Positions 25,191-33,379 of a DNA stretch of 38,516 nt are shown here, in pieces. Origin of the DNA: an uncultured Chloroflexota bacterium (GTDB lineage: Bacteria > Chloroflexota > UBA11872 > VXNJ01). The stretch spans positions 173,206 through 211,721 of the forward strand of contig CAJWLF010000002.1 in assembly GCA_913043205.1 (NCBI GenBank). The letters are read 5' to 3'. Position numbers and translations under genes: made by a program. Every line of letters starts with the position of its first letter. Within the stretch, counting starts at the first letter, position 1. The notes under the pieces were generated by a model. It made no database searches. It was not told where the DNA came from and worked only from the letters and a program-made list of their open reading frames with translations.

Positions 25191-25974
25191 AATCTGCACC
25201 AATCAATGATTTGAGCACTGTTGGGTCAGCAGCATTACGCGCCAGGGATTCGCCAACTAGAATCGCATCTACTCCGCAATCATGAACCCGAGCAATATCA
25301 TCGACAGACTTGATACCACTCTCACTTATAGTGACAACTCCTTCAGGAACAAGCGGTAACAGCTGTTCTGTGACAGCCAAATCAGTATGGAATGTACGTA
25401 AATCACGATTATTTATACCTACAATGGAAGCACCGGCCTGTAACGCTCTATCCAAATCATACTCATCATGAACTTCCACCAAGCAGTCCAATCCAGCGGA
25501 TTTCGCCACCTCTATCAAATCTCGCTCATTGGTCACAGCGGATATTATGATCAGTACGGCGTCAGCACCAATAGCTCGCGATTCATAAATTTGATACACA
25601 TCAACGATAAAATCCTTGCGAAGCACAGGTAATCCCACCGCATCTCTCGCAAGAGTTAGATCTTCCTTGCATCCATGAAAATATTTTCTATCTGTCAAAA
25701 CAGACAAAGCAGATGCCCCAGCAATCTCATATGCACAAGCAGTATCGACCGCATCTAGATCAGGAGCAAAAAGACCCGCAGATGGAGATGCACGCTTAAT
25801 CTCCGCTATTACAGATAGTCCATCTTTGCTTATACCCTTGGCAAAACCGCGAGTTTCTCGGGCAGCCACACAACGACGTTGCATTTCGTCGATGTCAATT
25901 TGCTTCTTAGCCGATTCAACTTCGATCCGCTTATCAGCAATTATGCGATCTAAAATGGTAACTGGCTTAGCCAA
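25183..25974 (-). CDS. trpC: Indole-3-glycerol phosphate synthase
   Basis: A 263-residue TIM-barrel enzyme that closes the indole ring by decarboxylating CdRP. It has the LDRIIADKRIEVE N-terminus, VIAEIKRASPSAGLF (catalytic Lys), SVLTDRKYFHG, LRKDFIVDVYQIYESRAIGA, GINNRDLRTF, TISESGI and AILVGESLAR. The length is typical for the unfused enzyme. It uses a TTG start at 25974, three bases after the trpD stop. Confidence 0.96.
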   Translation of the reverse strand: MAKPVTILDRIIADKRIEVESAKKQIDIDEMQRRCVAARETRGFAKGISKDGLSVIAEIKRASPSAGLFAPDLDAVDTACAYEIAGASALSVLTDRKYFHGCKEDLTLARDAVGLPVLRKDFIVDVYQIYESRAIGADAVLIIISAVTNERDLIEVAKSAGLDCLVEVHDEYDLDRALQAGASIVGINNRDLRTFHTDLAVTEQLLPLVPEGVVTISESGIKSVDDIARVHDCGVDAILVGESLARNAADPTVLKSLIGADYG

Positions 25975-25977
25975 ACT

Positions 25978-26991
25978 CTAATTCCGATTACTAACGGATA
26001 TCAATTTTTCCAAAGAATTAAACGCCGCACCATTATCAATGGCTTCCGCAGCAATATGCACTCCCTGCAGCATTTCGGTAACGACACCCGCTACCACAAG
26101 CCCTGCAGCCGCATTTAGTATCACTATATCTCTGCAAGCCCCGGTAGATCCTTGAAGAATATTTCGGATTAACTCAGCGTTATGACTGGCCCCTCCACCA
26201 GCTATTTCATCAATAGATGATATTTCCAAACCAAATTGTTCAGGACTTGTTTCAACAATCTTTACTTTGCCTGCGTCGACTGTCGCAATCATTGAAGGAC
26301 CGGATATGGATATTTCATCCAACCCATCCAATCCATGGACAACCTGAGCAAATTGAATTCCCATCTCACAAATAGCATCCGCCATCAGCTCCACTAGTTC
26401 CAAGCGAGCAACACCCAATAATTGGCGGTTTGCACGGGCCGGGTTTGTGATTGGTCCAAGTAAATTAAACGTGGTCGGGATAGCAATTTCGCGGCGTAAG
26501 GGAGCTGCAAATTTCATAGCAGGATGAAAGATCGGAGCATACATAAATCCTATCCCAGCAACATCTATACACTCCGCAACTTCCACAGGAGTTAGTTCAA
26601 TTTTTACTCCAAGTGCTTCCAAAACATCGGCACTACCACAGCGGCTTGTTGCAGCACGATTGCCATGCTTAGCCACACGGGCACCAGCTCCTGCCATCAC
26701 CAGAGCAACAGCTGTCGAAATATTAAATGTATCTTTGCCATCCCCTCCCGTACCACATGTATCAACTAATGCTGGATATGCTGACTCTACCTTAAGCGAT
26801 CTTTCTCGCATAACGGCCCCCATAGCAGCGATTTCAGAGGCCGATTCACCTTTCATATGTAATGCAGTCACAAAAGCACCAAATTGGGCGTCAGAAGGTA
26901 CTCCATCCATAATTTGCCCCATTACTTCGCTAGCTTCACCAGTAGACAGAGATTCTCCACACACGAGCTTTTTAGTCGCTTCCACAATCAT
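25978..26991 (-). CDS. trpD: Anthranilate phosphoribosyltransferase
   Basis: A 337-residue homodimeric transferase that attaches phosphoribose from PRPP to anthranilate. The N-terminal helical domain (GEASEVMGQIMDG) is followed by DTCGTGGDGKDTFNISTAVA, VAKHGNRAATSRCGSADVLE and AAPLRREIAIPTTFNLLGPI, then VVHGLDGLDEISI, the PRPP and anthranilate sites. No glutamine amidotransferase domain is fused. The ATG start overlaps the trpG stop as ATGA. Confidence 0.96.
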   Translation of the reverse strand: MIVEATKKLVCGESLSTGEASEVMGQIMDGVPSDAQFGAFVTALHMKGESASEIAAMGAVMRERSLKVESAYPALVDTCGTGGDGKDTFNISTAVALVMAGAGARVAKHGNRAATSRCGSADVLEALGVKIELTPVEVAECIDVAGIGFMYAPIFHPAMKFAAPLRREIAIPTTFNLLGPITNPARANRQLLGVARLELVELMADAICEMGIQFAQVVHGLDGLDEISISGPSMIATVDAGKVKIVETSPEQFGLEISSIDEIAGGGASHNAELIRNILQGSTGACRDIVILNAAAGLVVAGVVTEMLQGVHIAAEAIDNGAAFNSLEKLISVSNRN

Positions 26992-27572
26992 TTGGCATCC
27001 CTAGATGTGTACATATCCACAAAGTTTTGCAACAAATCCTTTCCCGAACTTGTCAATATTGATTCAGGGTGAAATTGCACACCGTGAATCGCATGGGACT
27101 GATGACTCAGCCCCATGATTATGCCGTCTTCTGTCTCGGAAGTGATTTGAAATACACTAGGCAAGGTCTCCCGTTCGACAATAAGTGAATGGTATCTGGT
27201 GGCTTCAAACGGCTGTTCCAATCCTTTGTAAACATCAGTCCCATTGTGATAAATAGAAGAAGTTTTACCATGCATCAAAGTAGGTGCGCGAATTATTCTT
27301 GCGCCAAAAGCCTGGCCTATGCACTGATGACCTAGGCACACCCCGAGAATAGGCACTCTACCTGCCAATTCTTTTATGACTTCGACGGATACCCCAGCCT
27401 CATTCGGAGTGCACGGCCCAGGAGAAATAATTATTGCTTCTGGTTGCATGGAAGTTATTTCATCAACTCCAACAACATCATTCCGATAAGTTTCCACCTC
27501 TTGCTCTAGTTCTAGTAAGTATTGGACCAAGTTGTATGTGAACGAATCGTAATTATCAATCACTATTAACAA
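26988..27572 (-). CDS. trpG: Anthranilate synthase glutamine amidotransferase component
   Basis: A 194-residue class I amidotransferase that supplies ammonia to TrpE. It contains VIDNYDSFTYNLVQYL, IISPGPCTPNEAGVS, the nucleophile Cys in ILGVCLGHQCIGQAFG, RYHSLIVE and the His/Glu pair of GVQFHPESILTSSG. Such proteins often also serve PabB in folate synthesis; no pab gene is visible here. The TTG start lies 17 bases inside the trpE end behind a strong AGAGGAGGTGGG site. Confidence 0.95.
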   Translation of the reverse strand: MLIVIDNYDSFTYNLVQYLLELEQEVETYRNDVVGVDEITSMQPEAIIISPGPCTPNEAGVSVEVIKELAGRVPILGVCLGHQCIGQAFGARIIRAPTLMHGKTSSIYHNGTDVYKGLEQPFEATRYHSLIVERETLPSVFQITSETEDGIIMGLSHQSHAIHGVQFHPESILTSSGKDLLQNFVDMYTSRDAK

Positions 27573-29073
27573 AACCCACCTCCTCTGCCATTTCTATGGC
27601 TCTTATCACTGCTTGAGCCTTATTCATACACTCATTAAATTCGGACTCAGGATTAGAATCCGCAACTATTCCTCCACCAGCCTGCACAAACGCATGTCCA
27701 TGACGAGCCAACATTGTCCTTATACTTATGGCTGTATCGACGTCACCTGTGAAGCTAAAATAGCCCACTGCACCTCCGTATACTCCTCGTCTTGTTGGCT
27801 CCAATTCATCGATTATTTCAAGAGCGCGAATCTTAGGTGCGCCACTTAAGGTTCCCGCCGGAAACGCCGATCTTAATGCATCAACACTCCTCATGTCAGG
27901 CGCCAGCGTGCCAGCTACTTCAGATACTATATGCATCACATGAGAAAATTTTTCGACAGCCATTAACGTAGGGACTTTCACCGTACCCCCAATCGCCACA
28001 CGTCCAACATCGTTTCTACCCAAATCGACCAGCATCACATGCTCAGCGCGTTCTTTCTCATCGTTTAGTAATTCATTAGCTAACTTTTCATCCTCTGCCG
28101 CATCACATCCTCGCCAGCGAGTTCCTGCAATAGGCCTGACCTTAACACCGTCACCCTCGACTTGGACTAGCATTTCGGGAGAAGCCCCGGCAATTTGCAT
28201 GTCACCCAAATCCAAGAAAAACATATACGGAGATGGGTTTACTTGCCGTAAAAACCTATAGACATCAAAAGCTGGGACAGACAAGGTGCGAGCAATACGC
28301 ACTGAAAGCACAACCTGAATCACATCGCCGGAAGCTATATATTCCTTTGCCCGTAAAACAGATTTCTCGTGTTGAGATTGTGATTGGTTCAAGGAATCAA
28401 ATTTATGTTCAGAGGAAACAGATCGAAACTTGTTAGGACGTATCTCCAGCGGAGCATTCAAAATACCTTGCATTTGATCGATGGATTCAATGGCTCGATC
28501 ATAGGATTGTTCAGGATGTCCGTCAGCAACCGCCTGCGAAACCAACTTTAAGCTCCGCGTATAGTGGTCAAATACTACAAAGGAATCCACAAACATCATA
28601 GTCGAGTCAGGGACACCCAAATCGTCTCGTCCTGTAGTCGGAATTTTCTCGAAGTAACACACAGATTCGTGACCTAAAAAACCAACCGCCCCTCCTTGAA
28701 ACCTAGGGAGATCTGGATTGGCCTTAACGTTACGTGAACGCAACTCCCGCTCTATCAGATCCAAAGGGTTGTCAAATTTTTCCTTGTGACATTTACCTTC
28801 ACGTTGAAATTCAGCATGCCCATCACGCATCGAGACAACAAGGTATGGGTTTGCACCCACGAAACTATAGCGACCAATTGTGTCAGCTGATTCAGCACTC
28901 TCTAACAAAAAAGAAGGGGCATCATCGGAAAATTTCAAGTAGGCAGATACGGGAGTCTCGAGATCTGCAAGAATTTCGCGATACACAGGCACGCTGAAAC
29001 CCTGATGCAACAAGCTGAGCGCCTCATCCCGTCCAGGATTGACAGGGACGAGCTCTGCATATGTGGCACTCAT
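27556..29073 (-). CDS. trpE: Anthranilate synthase component I
   Basis: A 505-residue chorismate-utilising enzyme that makes anthranilate with TrpG. The N-terminal part carries SFLLESAESADTIGRYSFVG, the LLES motif of the tryptophan feedback site, so allosteric inhibition is expected. The catalytic half has YMFFLDLGDMQIAGASPEML, VRPIAGTRWRG, RAEHVMLVDLGRNDVGRVA, FPAGTLSGAPKIRALEII and a GGAVGYFSFTGDVDTAISIR end. The start is ATG 29073, preceded by AAGGAGG; an ATG at 29103 lies beside the terminator and is unlikely. First gene of trpEGDCFBA. Confidence 0.96.
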   Translation of the reverse strand: MSATYAELVPVNPGRDEALSLLHQGFSVPVYREILADLETPVSAYLKFSDDAPSFLLESAESADTIGRYSFVGANPYLVVSMRDGHAEFQREGKCHKEKFDNPLDLIERELRSRNVKANPDLPRFQGGAVGFLGHESVCYFEKIPTTGRDDLGVPDSTMMFVDSFVVFDHYTRSLKLVSQAVADGHPEQSYDRAIESIDQMQGILNAPLEIRPNKFRSVSSEHKFDSLNQSQSQHEKSVLRAKEYIASGDVIQVVLSVRIARTLSVPAFDVYRFLRQVNPSPYMFFLDLGDMQIAGASPEMLVQVEGDGVKVRPIAGTRWRGCDAAEDEKLANELLNDEKERAEHVMLVDLGRNDVGRVAIGGTVKVPTLMAVEKFSHVMHIVSEVAGTLAPDMRSVDALRSAFPAGTLSGAPKIRALEIIDELEPTRRGVYGGAVGYFSFTGDVDTAISIRTMLARHGHAFVQAGGGIVADSNPESEFNECMNKAQAVIRAIEMAEEVGFVNSD

Positions 29074-29110
29074 CAAAACCTCCTTAGCTAAAGAGCTATG
29101 CATGTAGGAA

Positions 29111-29144
29111 AATAAAAAATCTCCCGTCCACGGGGACGAGAGAT
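29111..29144 (-). terminator. Intrinsic terminator of the trp T-box leader
   Basis: On the reverse strand ATCTCTCGTCC (29144-29134), loop CCGT, GGACGGGAGAT (29129-29119), then a run of Ts (29118-29111). The 11-pair stem has one G-U pair. It ends 38 bases before the trpE start and is the attenuator controlled by the T-box just upstream; its left arm overlaps the region needed by the competing antiterminator. Confidence 0.9.
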
Positions 29145-29402
29145 CTATTCAGACCCGCGCGCGGTGCCACCCCGGTTAGGCGCCTAAGCACCTCGCTCAT
29201 TTAAACAACGGCCATATACCGATGTCATGTCCATAACGGAGGACTTCCGACGATGCCTACTTGCTAATTTTCAGATCGCAGCTCCCGGGCCCATTCACAC
29301 GCGGACTCTGACATCAGGTTCCCAGCCATCCTGACTCTCTTAAAGACTTCGTACCGTCAGTTACTATTCCCGTTCAATGCCTTTGCGGCTATTCACTTAT
29401 AA
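29111..29402 (-). promoter_or_regulatory. Tryptophan T-box leader of the trp operon
   Basis: Reading the reverse strand there is a Stem I with GAACGGGAATAGTAAC near its base, the distal AGAGAG...GGCTGGGAACC loop, then GTGTGAATGGGCCCGGGAGC (29300-29281). The specifier codon TGG (29293-29291) follows GAA, as in other T-boxes, and designates tRNA-Trp. The T-box core GGTGGCACCGCG lies at about 29172-29161; its variable base is C, pairing with the G73 discriminator of bacterial tRNA-Trp. So codon and discriminator agree independently. Uncharged tRNA-Trp should stabilise the antiterminator and switch on trpE-A. Confidence 0.92.
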
Positions 29403-29409
29403 GTGGGAG

Positions 29410-29437
29410 ACTATGGCGATGATCAAATACGTGTCAA
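29410..29437 (-). promoter_or_regulatory. Sigma70-like promoter of the trp operon
   Basis: Reverse strand TTGACA (29437-29432), 16-base spacer, CATAGT (29415-29410). The -35 box is perfect and the -10 matches four of six. Initiation near 29402 would place the transcript start just before the T-box Stem I. It lies directly after the nrdR stop codon. Confidence 0.7.
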
Positions 29438-29465
29438 GCAAAAAAGATGATGGAACACTTCGGCG

Positions 29466-30098
29466 TTACTCTTCGTCTGGTATGAGTCTAGGTTGAACCT
29501 CATCAAATTTTTGACGGCGTCTATGGGCCTTGATTTCATCAACTGCTTCGCTAAGTCGATCAACATCATCAAATCGTCTATACACAGATGCAAACCTTAC
29601 ATACGCAACTTCGTCAATATCTCGTAGGTGCCCCATCACTAATTCCCCAACGCGATTCGCCAACACTTCATCCCCGGCCGAATTAGTCAATTCCTCAGTT
29701 ATACGCTCAACTAAACCCTGTATCTGACTAACTGACACAGGTCTGTTCTGACATGCTATCCGCACGCCCTCAAAAATCTTAGCGCTATCAAATTCCTGCC
29801 TGCGACCGTCGTGCTTGACCACCAATAATTTAGATATGTCAGGCCTTTCTACCGTCATATATCGATGTCCACAACACGAACATTCACGCCGGCGATGCAA
29901 CCCACCAACCAAAACCTCCACCGAACTCACTCTGGAATCAGAAGATTCGCACGCTGGACACGTAAATCTGTCTATCCGCTCATGCGTGGTAAAACGATGA
30001 CTACAATCACCACACTCACGACGACGACGGATACTCCCGTCGTTATCACGGCTGTCTATTACTCTTAGAGATGCACTTTCACATTTTGGGCAGTGCAC
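29466..30098 (-). CDS. nrdR: NrdR transcriptional repressor with duplicated zinc ribbon
   Basis: A 210-residue homologue of NrdR, the ATP/dATP-sensing repressor of ribonucleotide reductase genes. Usual NrdR is about 150 residues: one zinc ribbon plus one ATP-cone. Here two ribbons are in tandem: C3-x2-C6 and C29-x2-C32 with DSRDNDGSIRRRRECGDC and RFTTHER, then C47-x2-C50 and C73-x2-C76 with HRRRECSCCGHRYMTVERP. The offset is exactly 44 residues with equal Cys spacing. The ATP-cone follows from about residue 90 (LLVVKHDGRRQEFDSAKIFE) to the normal RFASVYRRF end. The start is GTG 30098 behind GGGGAAGG. The trp promoter follows its stop; the divergent MMPL gene begins 200 bases away. Confidence 0.93.
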   Translation of the reverse strand: MHCPKCESASLRVIDSRDNDGSIRRRRECGDCSHRFTTHERIDRFTCPACESSDSRVSSVEVLVGGLHRRRECSCCGHRYMTVERPDISKLLVVKHDGRRQEFDSAKIFEGVRIACQNRPVSVSQIQGLVERITEELTNSAGDEVLANRVGELVMGHLRDIDEVAYVRFASVYRRFDDVDRLSEAVDEIKAHRRRQKFDEVQPRLIPDEE

Positions 30099-30227
30099 AA
30101 CGCCTTCCCCTCAAAGCTGTTGCGAACCGATCAAATGTTTTCAGTCACTTATTCTTGCGCAACCAAAAAAAGAATAGCATTGGTACCTCGTTGAGTTATA
30201 CAAAATACTAGCTCAATATAAATTGTG

Positions 30228-30242
30228 ATTTGTTTCACAAAT
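30228..30242. promoter_or_regulatory. Operator-like palindrome between nrdR and MMPL genes
   Basis: ATTTGT TTC ACAAAT is a perfect 6-3-6 inverted repeat, 55 bases before the MMPL start. The position and symmetry suit a dimeric regulator, but it does not match the NrdR box consensus and no regulator can be assigned. Confidence 0.4.
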
Positions 30243-30297
30243 GGTATCTTATCGGTGATCGCACACAGTCTAGCCACTTCCAACGGAGTCATTTACG

Positions 30298-32523
30298 ATG
30301 TTTTATTGGATAGGACGGACCACCTACAAAGCTCGTTTCTTTATAGTCGCGGTATGGGTGGTTATCGCATTAGTAGCAGCACCACTCGCATCGCAATTGC
30401 CAAGCCAATTATCCGGCGGAGGATTTGAGGTCACCGAACCAGGAGAATCAGATGCTGTCGGCGAAATTGTAGCAAATCATTTTGGAGCAGCACCCATTGA
30501 GCCTGTTTTGGTACTAGGAGGTGAACCTAATTCTGTAACTGAGCCTCAATTCGTAAATTCTTTAAAGTCCGTAGTTGCTGCTATGGAAAAGCTGGATTTC
30601 GTACAAATGGTTTCATCCCCACTAAGTCCCAATGGAGACGCGTTTGTATCCTCAAGCAAAACAACGGCTTACATTGTTTTACACACAGGTCTCAACTTAG
30701 ATGAAATTCAAAACAAGACTCATGCGATAAATGAAGCTATACCATCAGACCTCACAGTACCGGCATACCTTACTGGTACAGGAGCTATCTATAGCGACAT
30801 CACTGAGGTCAGCGAATCAGATCTTAGACGTGCCGAACTAGTCACTTTTCCGCTTGCCCTTATTGCCCTGGTATTGGTTTTTGGCTCACTAATTGCAGCA
30901 GGATTGCCGCTGGTAATGGCAGCAGTGAGTGTGTCGACAACTATGGCCATTTTGTACACTATTACATTCGTGACCGACGTAAACGTGTTCACACTCAACA
31001 CCACGAGCGTGCTTGGATTAGGAGTCTCAATCGATTATTCCCTTTTTGTCGTATCTCGATTCCGCGAAGAATTACGAAAACGAGATCCGGCGGATGCTAT
31101 TGAAATAGCAATGGGGACTGCAGGCAAAGCTGTGTTTTTTTCAGGATTAACAGTAGTAATCGGATTATCCACATTACTGTTGTTGCCATTTAGCGCATTA
31201 CGTTCAATGGGGATTGGCGGTACTGTAGTAGTAGCTGTGTCGGTACTGTCCGCAATCACGCTATTGCCCGCCTTAATGGGAATATTAGGTAGTCGAGTAA
31301 ACAAATTGAGTGTCCTACGAAGGGAATTAGGAGAAAGTCCAATATGGGGTAGGTTGGCCCATATAGTGATGAAGAGGCCGATACCAATAATGTTAGTGGT
31401 GCTCGTATTCTTGTTGAGTTTGGGAAGCCCTATTACTCAAATTAACTTCGGACTACCAAACGAAGAAATCCTACCTGCAAATTCCCAAAGTCGCCTAGGA
31501 GCCGAGCTGCTTATTCGAGAATTTCCTGAAAGTTCGGCCCCGATCATAGTCACCGTCAGCGATTCTGACGGCATTATGAATTCAACCAATTTGAAAGAAT
31601 TGCTTGATTTCGACAAATATTTGAATGACATGGACTATGTCACACCAGTGCCCAACTTGACAGCTATGGCAGAAAACCCACAGGGGCAGTCTACACTTAA
31701 ATTGCTATCATCAACGCCCTATACCCAGTGGCCAAAGCAGCTAGTAACGAACACAGGGCTAGACCGTGCAATCAGCGAAAACCATTTAGCAATCAGGCTG
31801 TCCACAGAGTTGGGTGCAAACGATGCCAAGTTGCGGTCTGCGATGGACAAAATCCGCAATTACGAAGCGCCATCTAATCTCGACATCCGAGTCGGTGGCA
31901 CTGCAGCCGCATTCGAAGAGTTTATAGATGCCCTATATTCTGAGTTTCCTAGAGCAGTCCTCATAGTTCTCGCCATTACATATGTTGTTTTGGTCATAAT
32001 GTTCAGTTCAATCGTCTTACCGGTGAAAGCAGTGCTTATGAATTTGCTAAGTATTACTGCCGCCTATGGAGCACTAGTGTTCGTCTTCCAGCAAGGAAAT
32101 TTTTCAAACATACTAAACTTTGATACCAGCGGCTACGTGGACGCATTACTTCCAGTACTGATTTTCAGCATACTATTCGGTCTGAGCATGGATTATGAAA
32201 TTTTCTTACTAAGTAGAGTGCGCGAACGTTATCTGGAAACACGAGATAACACCGACGCTGTCGCGAGTGGATTGGCAAAAACAGGCGGTATAATTACCGG
32301 GGTTGCGGCCATTCTCGTAATCGTGGCGGGATCTTTCACCCTGGCTGACATAATCACAGTTAAAGCGGTTGGTTTGGGTATCGCTTTAGCTGTAGCAGTA
32401 GATGCAACCATAGTACGAGGCTTACTTGTGCCCTCCAGCATGAAACTTTTAGGGAATTGGAATTGGTGGGCACCGAAATGGCTAAAACGGGTACTGCCTG
32501 ACGACAACTTCATATCACACTGA
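30298..32523 (+). CDS. MMPL-family RND-type transporter
   Basis: A complete 741-residue membrane transporter of the MMPL/HAE-like class. Helix 1 (FIVAVWVVIALVAAPLASQL), an extracytoplasmic loop of about 140 residues, then a helix bundle with GLGVSIDYSLFVVSRFREEL. The second half repeats this plan: a helix near residue 360, another loop, and GLSMDYEIFLLSRVRERYLE with the buried Asp thought to carry protons, ending in TM helices near residues 660-710. It resembles MmpL and YdfJ exporters of lipids or drugs, driven by proton motive force. The ATG follows GGAG at 9 bases. It is paralogous to the truncated gene at the left edge. Substrate unknown. Confidence 0.93.
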   Translation: MFYWIGRTTYKARFFIVAVWVVIALVAAPLASQLPSQLSGGGFEVTEPGESDAVGEIVANHFGAAPIEPVLVLGGEPNSVTEPQFVNSLKSVVAAMEKLDFVQMVSSPLSPNGDAFVSSSKTTAYIVLHTGLNLDEIQNKTHAINEAIPSDLTVPAYLTGTGAIYSDITEVSESDLRRAELVTFPLALIALVLVFGSLIAAGLPLVMAAVSVSTTMAILYTITFVTDVNVFTLNTTSVLGLGVSIDYSLFVVSRFREELRKRDPADAIEIAMGTAGKAVFFSGLTVVIGLSTLLLLPFSALRSMGIGGTVVVAVSVLSAITLLPALMGILGSRVNKLSVLRRELGESPIWGRLAHIVMKRPIPIMLVVLVFLLSLGSPITQINFGLPNEEILPANSQSRLGAELLIREFPESSAPIIVTVSDSDGIMNSTNLKELLDFDKYLNDMDYVTPVPNLTAMAENPQGQSTLKLLSSTPYTQWPKQLVTNTGLDRAISENHLAIRLSTELGANDAKLRSAMDKIRNYEAPSNLDIRVGGTAAAFEEFIDALYSEFPRAVLIVLAITYVVLVIMFSSIVLPVKAVLMNLLSITAAYGALVFVFQQGNFSNILNFDTSGYVDALLPVLIFSILFGLSMDYEIFLLSRVRERYLETRDNTDAVASGLAKTGGIITGVAAILVIVAGSFTLADIITVKAVGLGIALAVAVDATIVRGLLVPSSMKLLGNWNWWAPKWLKRVLPDDNFISH

Positions 32524-32733
32524 CACCCGCAAAACATCTCTCTTTACAGGGTGAATCACCGACTTCATTACTTTAAATAGAGTCTTTTGTGAGTCCGATT
32601 GTGAGTCGTACTAATCAACTAGGGCAATTTTTTAAAATTTCTCTTAGTAGAGAGAGACCGACCAAAAAGTAATATTGGCCTTTTTCAGTCAAACAATGAA
32701 CTACATCCCTATTCACGTTATTTATCAACACGT
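32524..32733. other. Intergenic junction between host MMPL gene and mobile element
   Basis: A 210-base AT-rich gap with no gene. It contains a direct repeat GTGAGTC (32589-32595 and 32601-32607, period 12) and a small hairpin TCTCT TAGT AGAGA (32640-32653). Read on the minus strand, that hairpin is followed by AT-rich sequence and may end the element operon. The element boundary probably lies here, but no tRNA or second att copy is visible in the window. Confidence 0.45.
32589..32607. repeat. GTGAGTC direct repeat, possible integrase site
   Basis: Two exact 7-base copies of GTGAGTC separated by CGATT, with a repeat period of 12 bases, about 66 bases after the MMPL stop. Short spaced direct repeats are common at tyrosine-recombinase attachment sites, but this is only suggestive. 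Confidence 0.3.
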
Positions 32734-32940
32734 ATGGATGTTATTGATTGCTTCTATGGGCAAGACTTGTTGGATGTACTCGCTTTGATCTATCAAGATC
32801 ATGCTTATATAAACAGTGGCACGCAACTCGATTTATGTGTCCGAGCTGCTGATTATGCTCGTGACAAACCGAAAGGGCCGTCTGGCATCAATCCAGACGA
32901 CCCTCTCCCAGAGGAAGATGTTTCTACTTTTGAAGAATAG
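32734..32940 (+). CDS. Small acidic protein, unknown
   Basis: A 68-residue frame with 15 acidic residues (11 Asp, 4 Glu) against 4 basic ones, no family match and a C-terminus ending PEEDVSTFEE. It is the only plus-strand frame at the left end of the element, convergent with the coiled-coil/HTH gene, whose end it overlaps by 17 bases. No clear ribosome site precedes ATG 32734. Small acidic proteins in mobile elements can mimic DNA or inhibit host factors, but nothing here proves that. It may not be a gene. Confidence 0.4.
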   Translation: MDVIDCFYGQDLLDVLALIYQDHAYINSGTQLDLCVRAADYARDKPKGPSGINPDDPLPEEDVSTFEE

Positions 32941-33379
32941 GGATCTTCTTTCGCTTGGCGAAGCCCGTCCACCAATCGGCGAGCCGTACATGGTCTTCAG
33001 GCTGAGTACCGACACCCGCTACTTGAGGAATATCGCTCCACAGTCCTGAAGCTTCAGTCGGATACTCCCTCTGAAACCACTCGGCCACCTTTAGGTGCTC
33101 CCACCAAACTCGGCCGTAGCCATTATGTTCGGCGGGTGGTAGTGAATTTCCTAGTCGAATACGGTCGTAAAACCACTGGCGACTTTTACCACAAGCCTCA
33201 GCTACCTCCGTAATCGTGTGATAAACGATAAGGTCGCTCGTAATACCCAGACTTTTGTGAGAGCTTCGCTGGCGATTTTTTAAATAGATGTCCGAAGCTT
33301 TGACGTAGTGCTTGTGGGCTTTTTGCAACTTATGCCAAGCCTCCATTTTGGCCGCATAGGCCCTATCGAGAGGCTTCAT
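32924..33379 (-). CDS. Coiled-coil and helix-turn-helix DNA-binding protein
   Basis: About 151 residues from ATG 33379; the family is not firmly recognised. The first 45 residues are helical and basic (AYAAKMEAWHKLQKAHKHYV), a likely coiled coil. Then TITEVAEACGKSRQWFYDRIRLG looks like the helix-turn-helix of excisionase/MerR-type DNA binders. After it come GYGRVWWEHLKVAEWFQREYP and an acidic/aromatic tail. GAGG lies 6 bases before the ATG, and the start overlaps the preceding gene end by 17 bases, so it is the last gene of the XRE-to-here series. A role in element replication, partition or regulation is plausible. Confidence 0.68.
   Translation of the reverse strand: MKPLDRAYAAKMEAWHKLQKAHKHYVKASDIYLKNRQRSSHKSLGITSDLIVYHTITEVAEACGKSRQWFYDRIRLGNSLPPAEHNGYGRVWWEHLKVAEWFQREYPTEASGLWSDIPQVAGVGTQPEDHVRLADWWTGFAKRKKIPILQK

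Noticed and set aside
29074-29103. Longer trpE start at ATG 29103
   Set aside because: That codon lies just after the terminator T-run with no ribosome site, while ATG 29073 has AAGGAGG at correct spacing.
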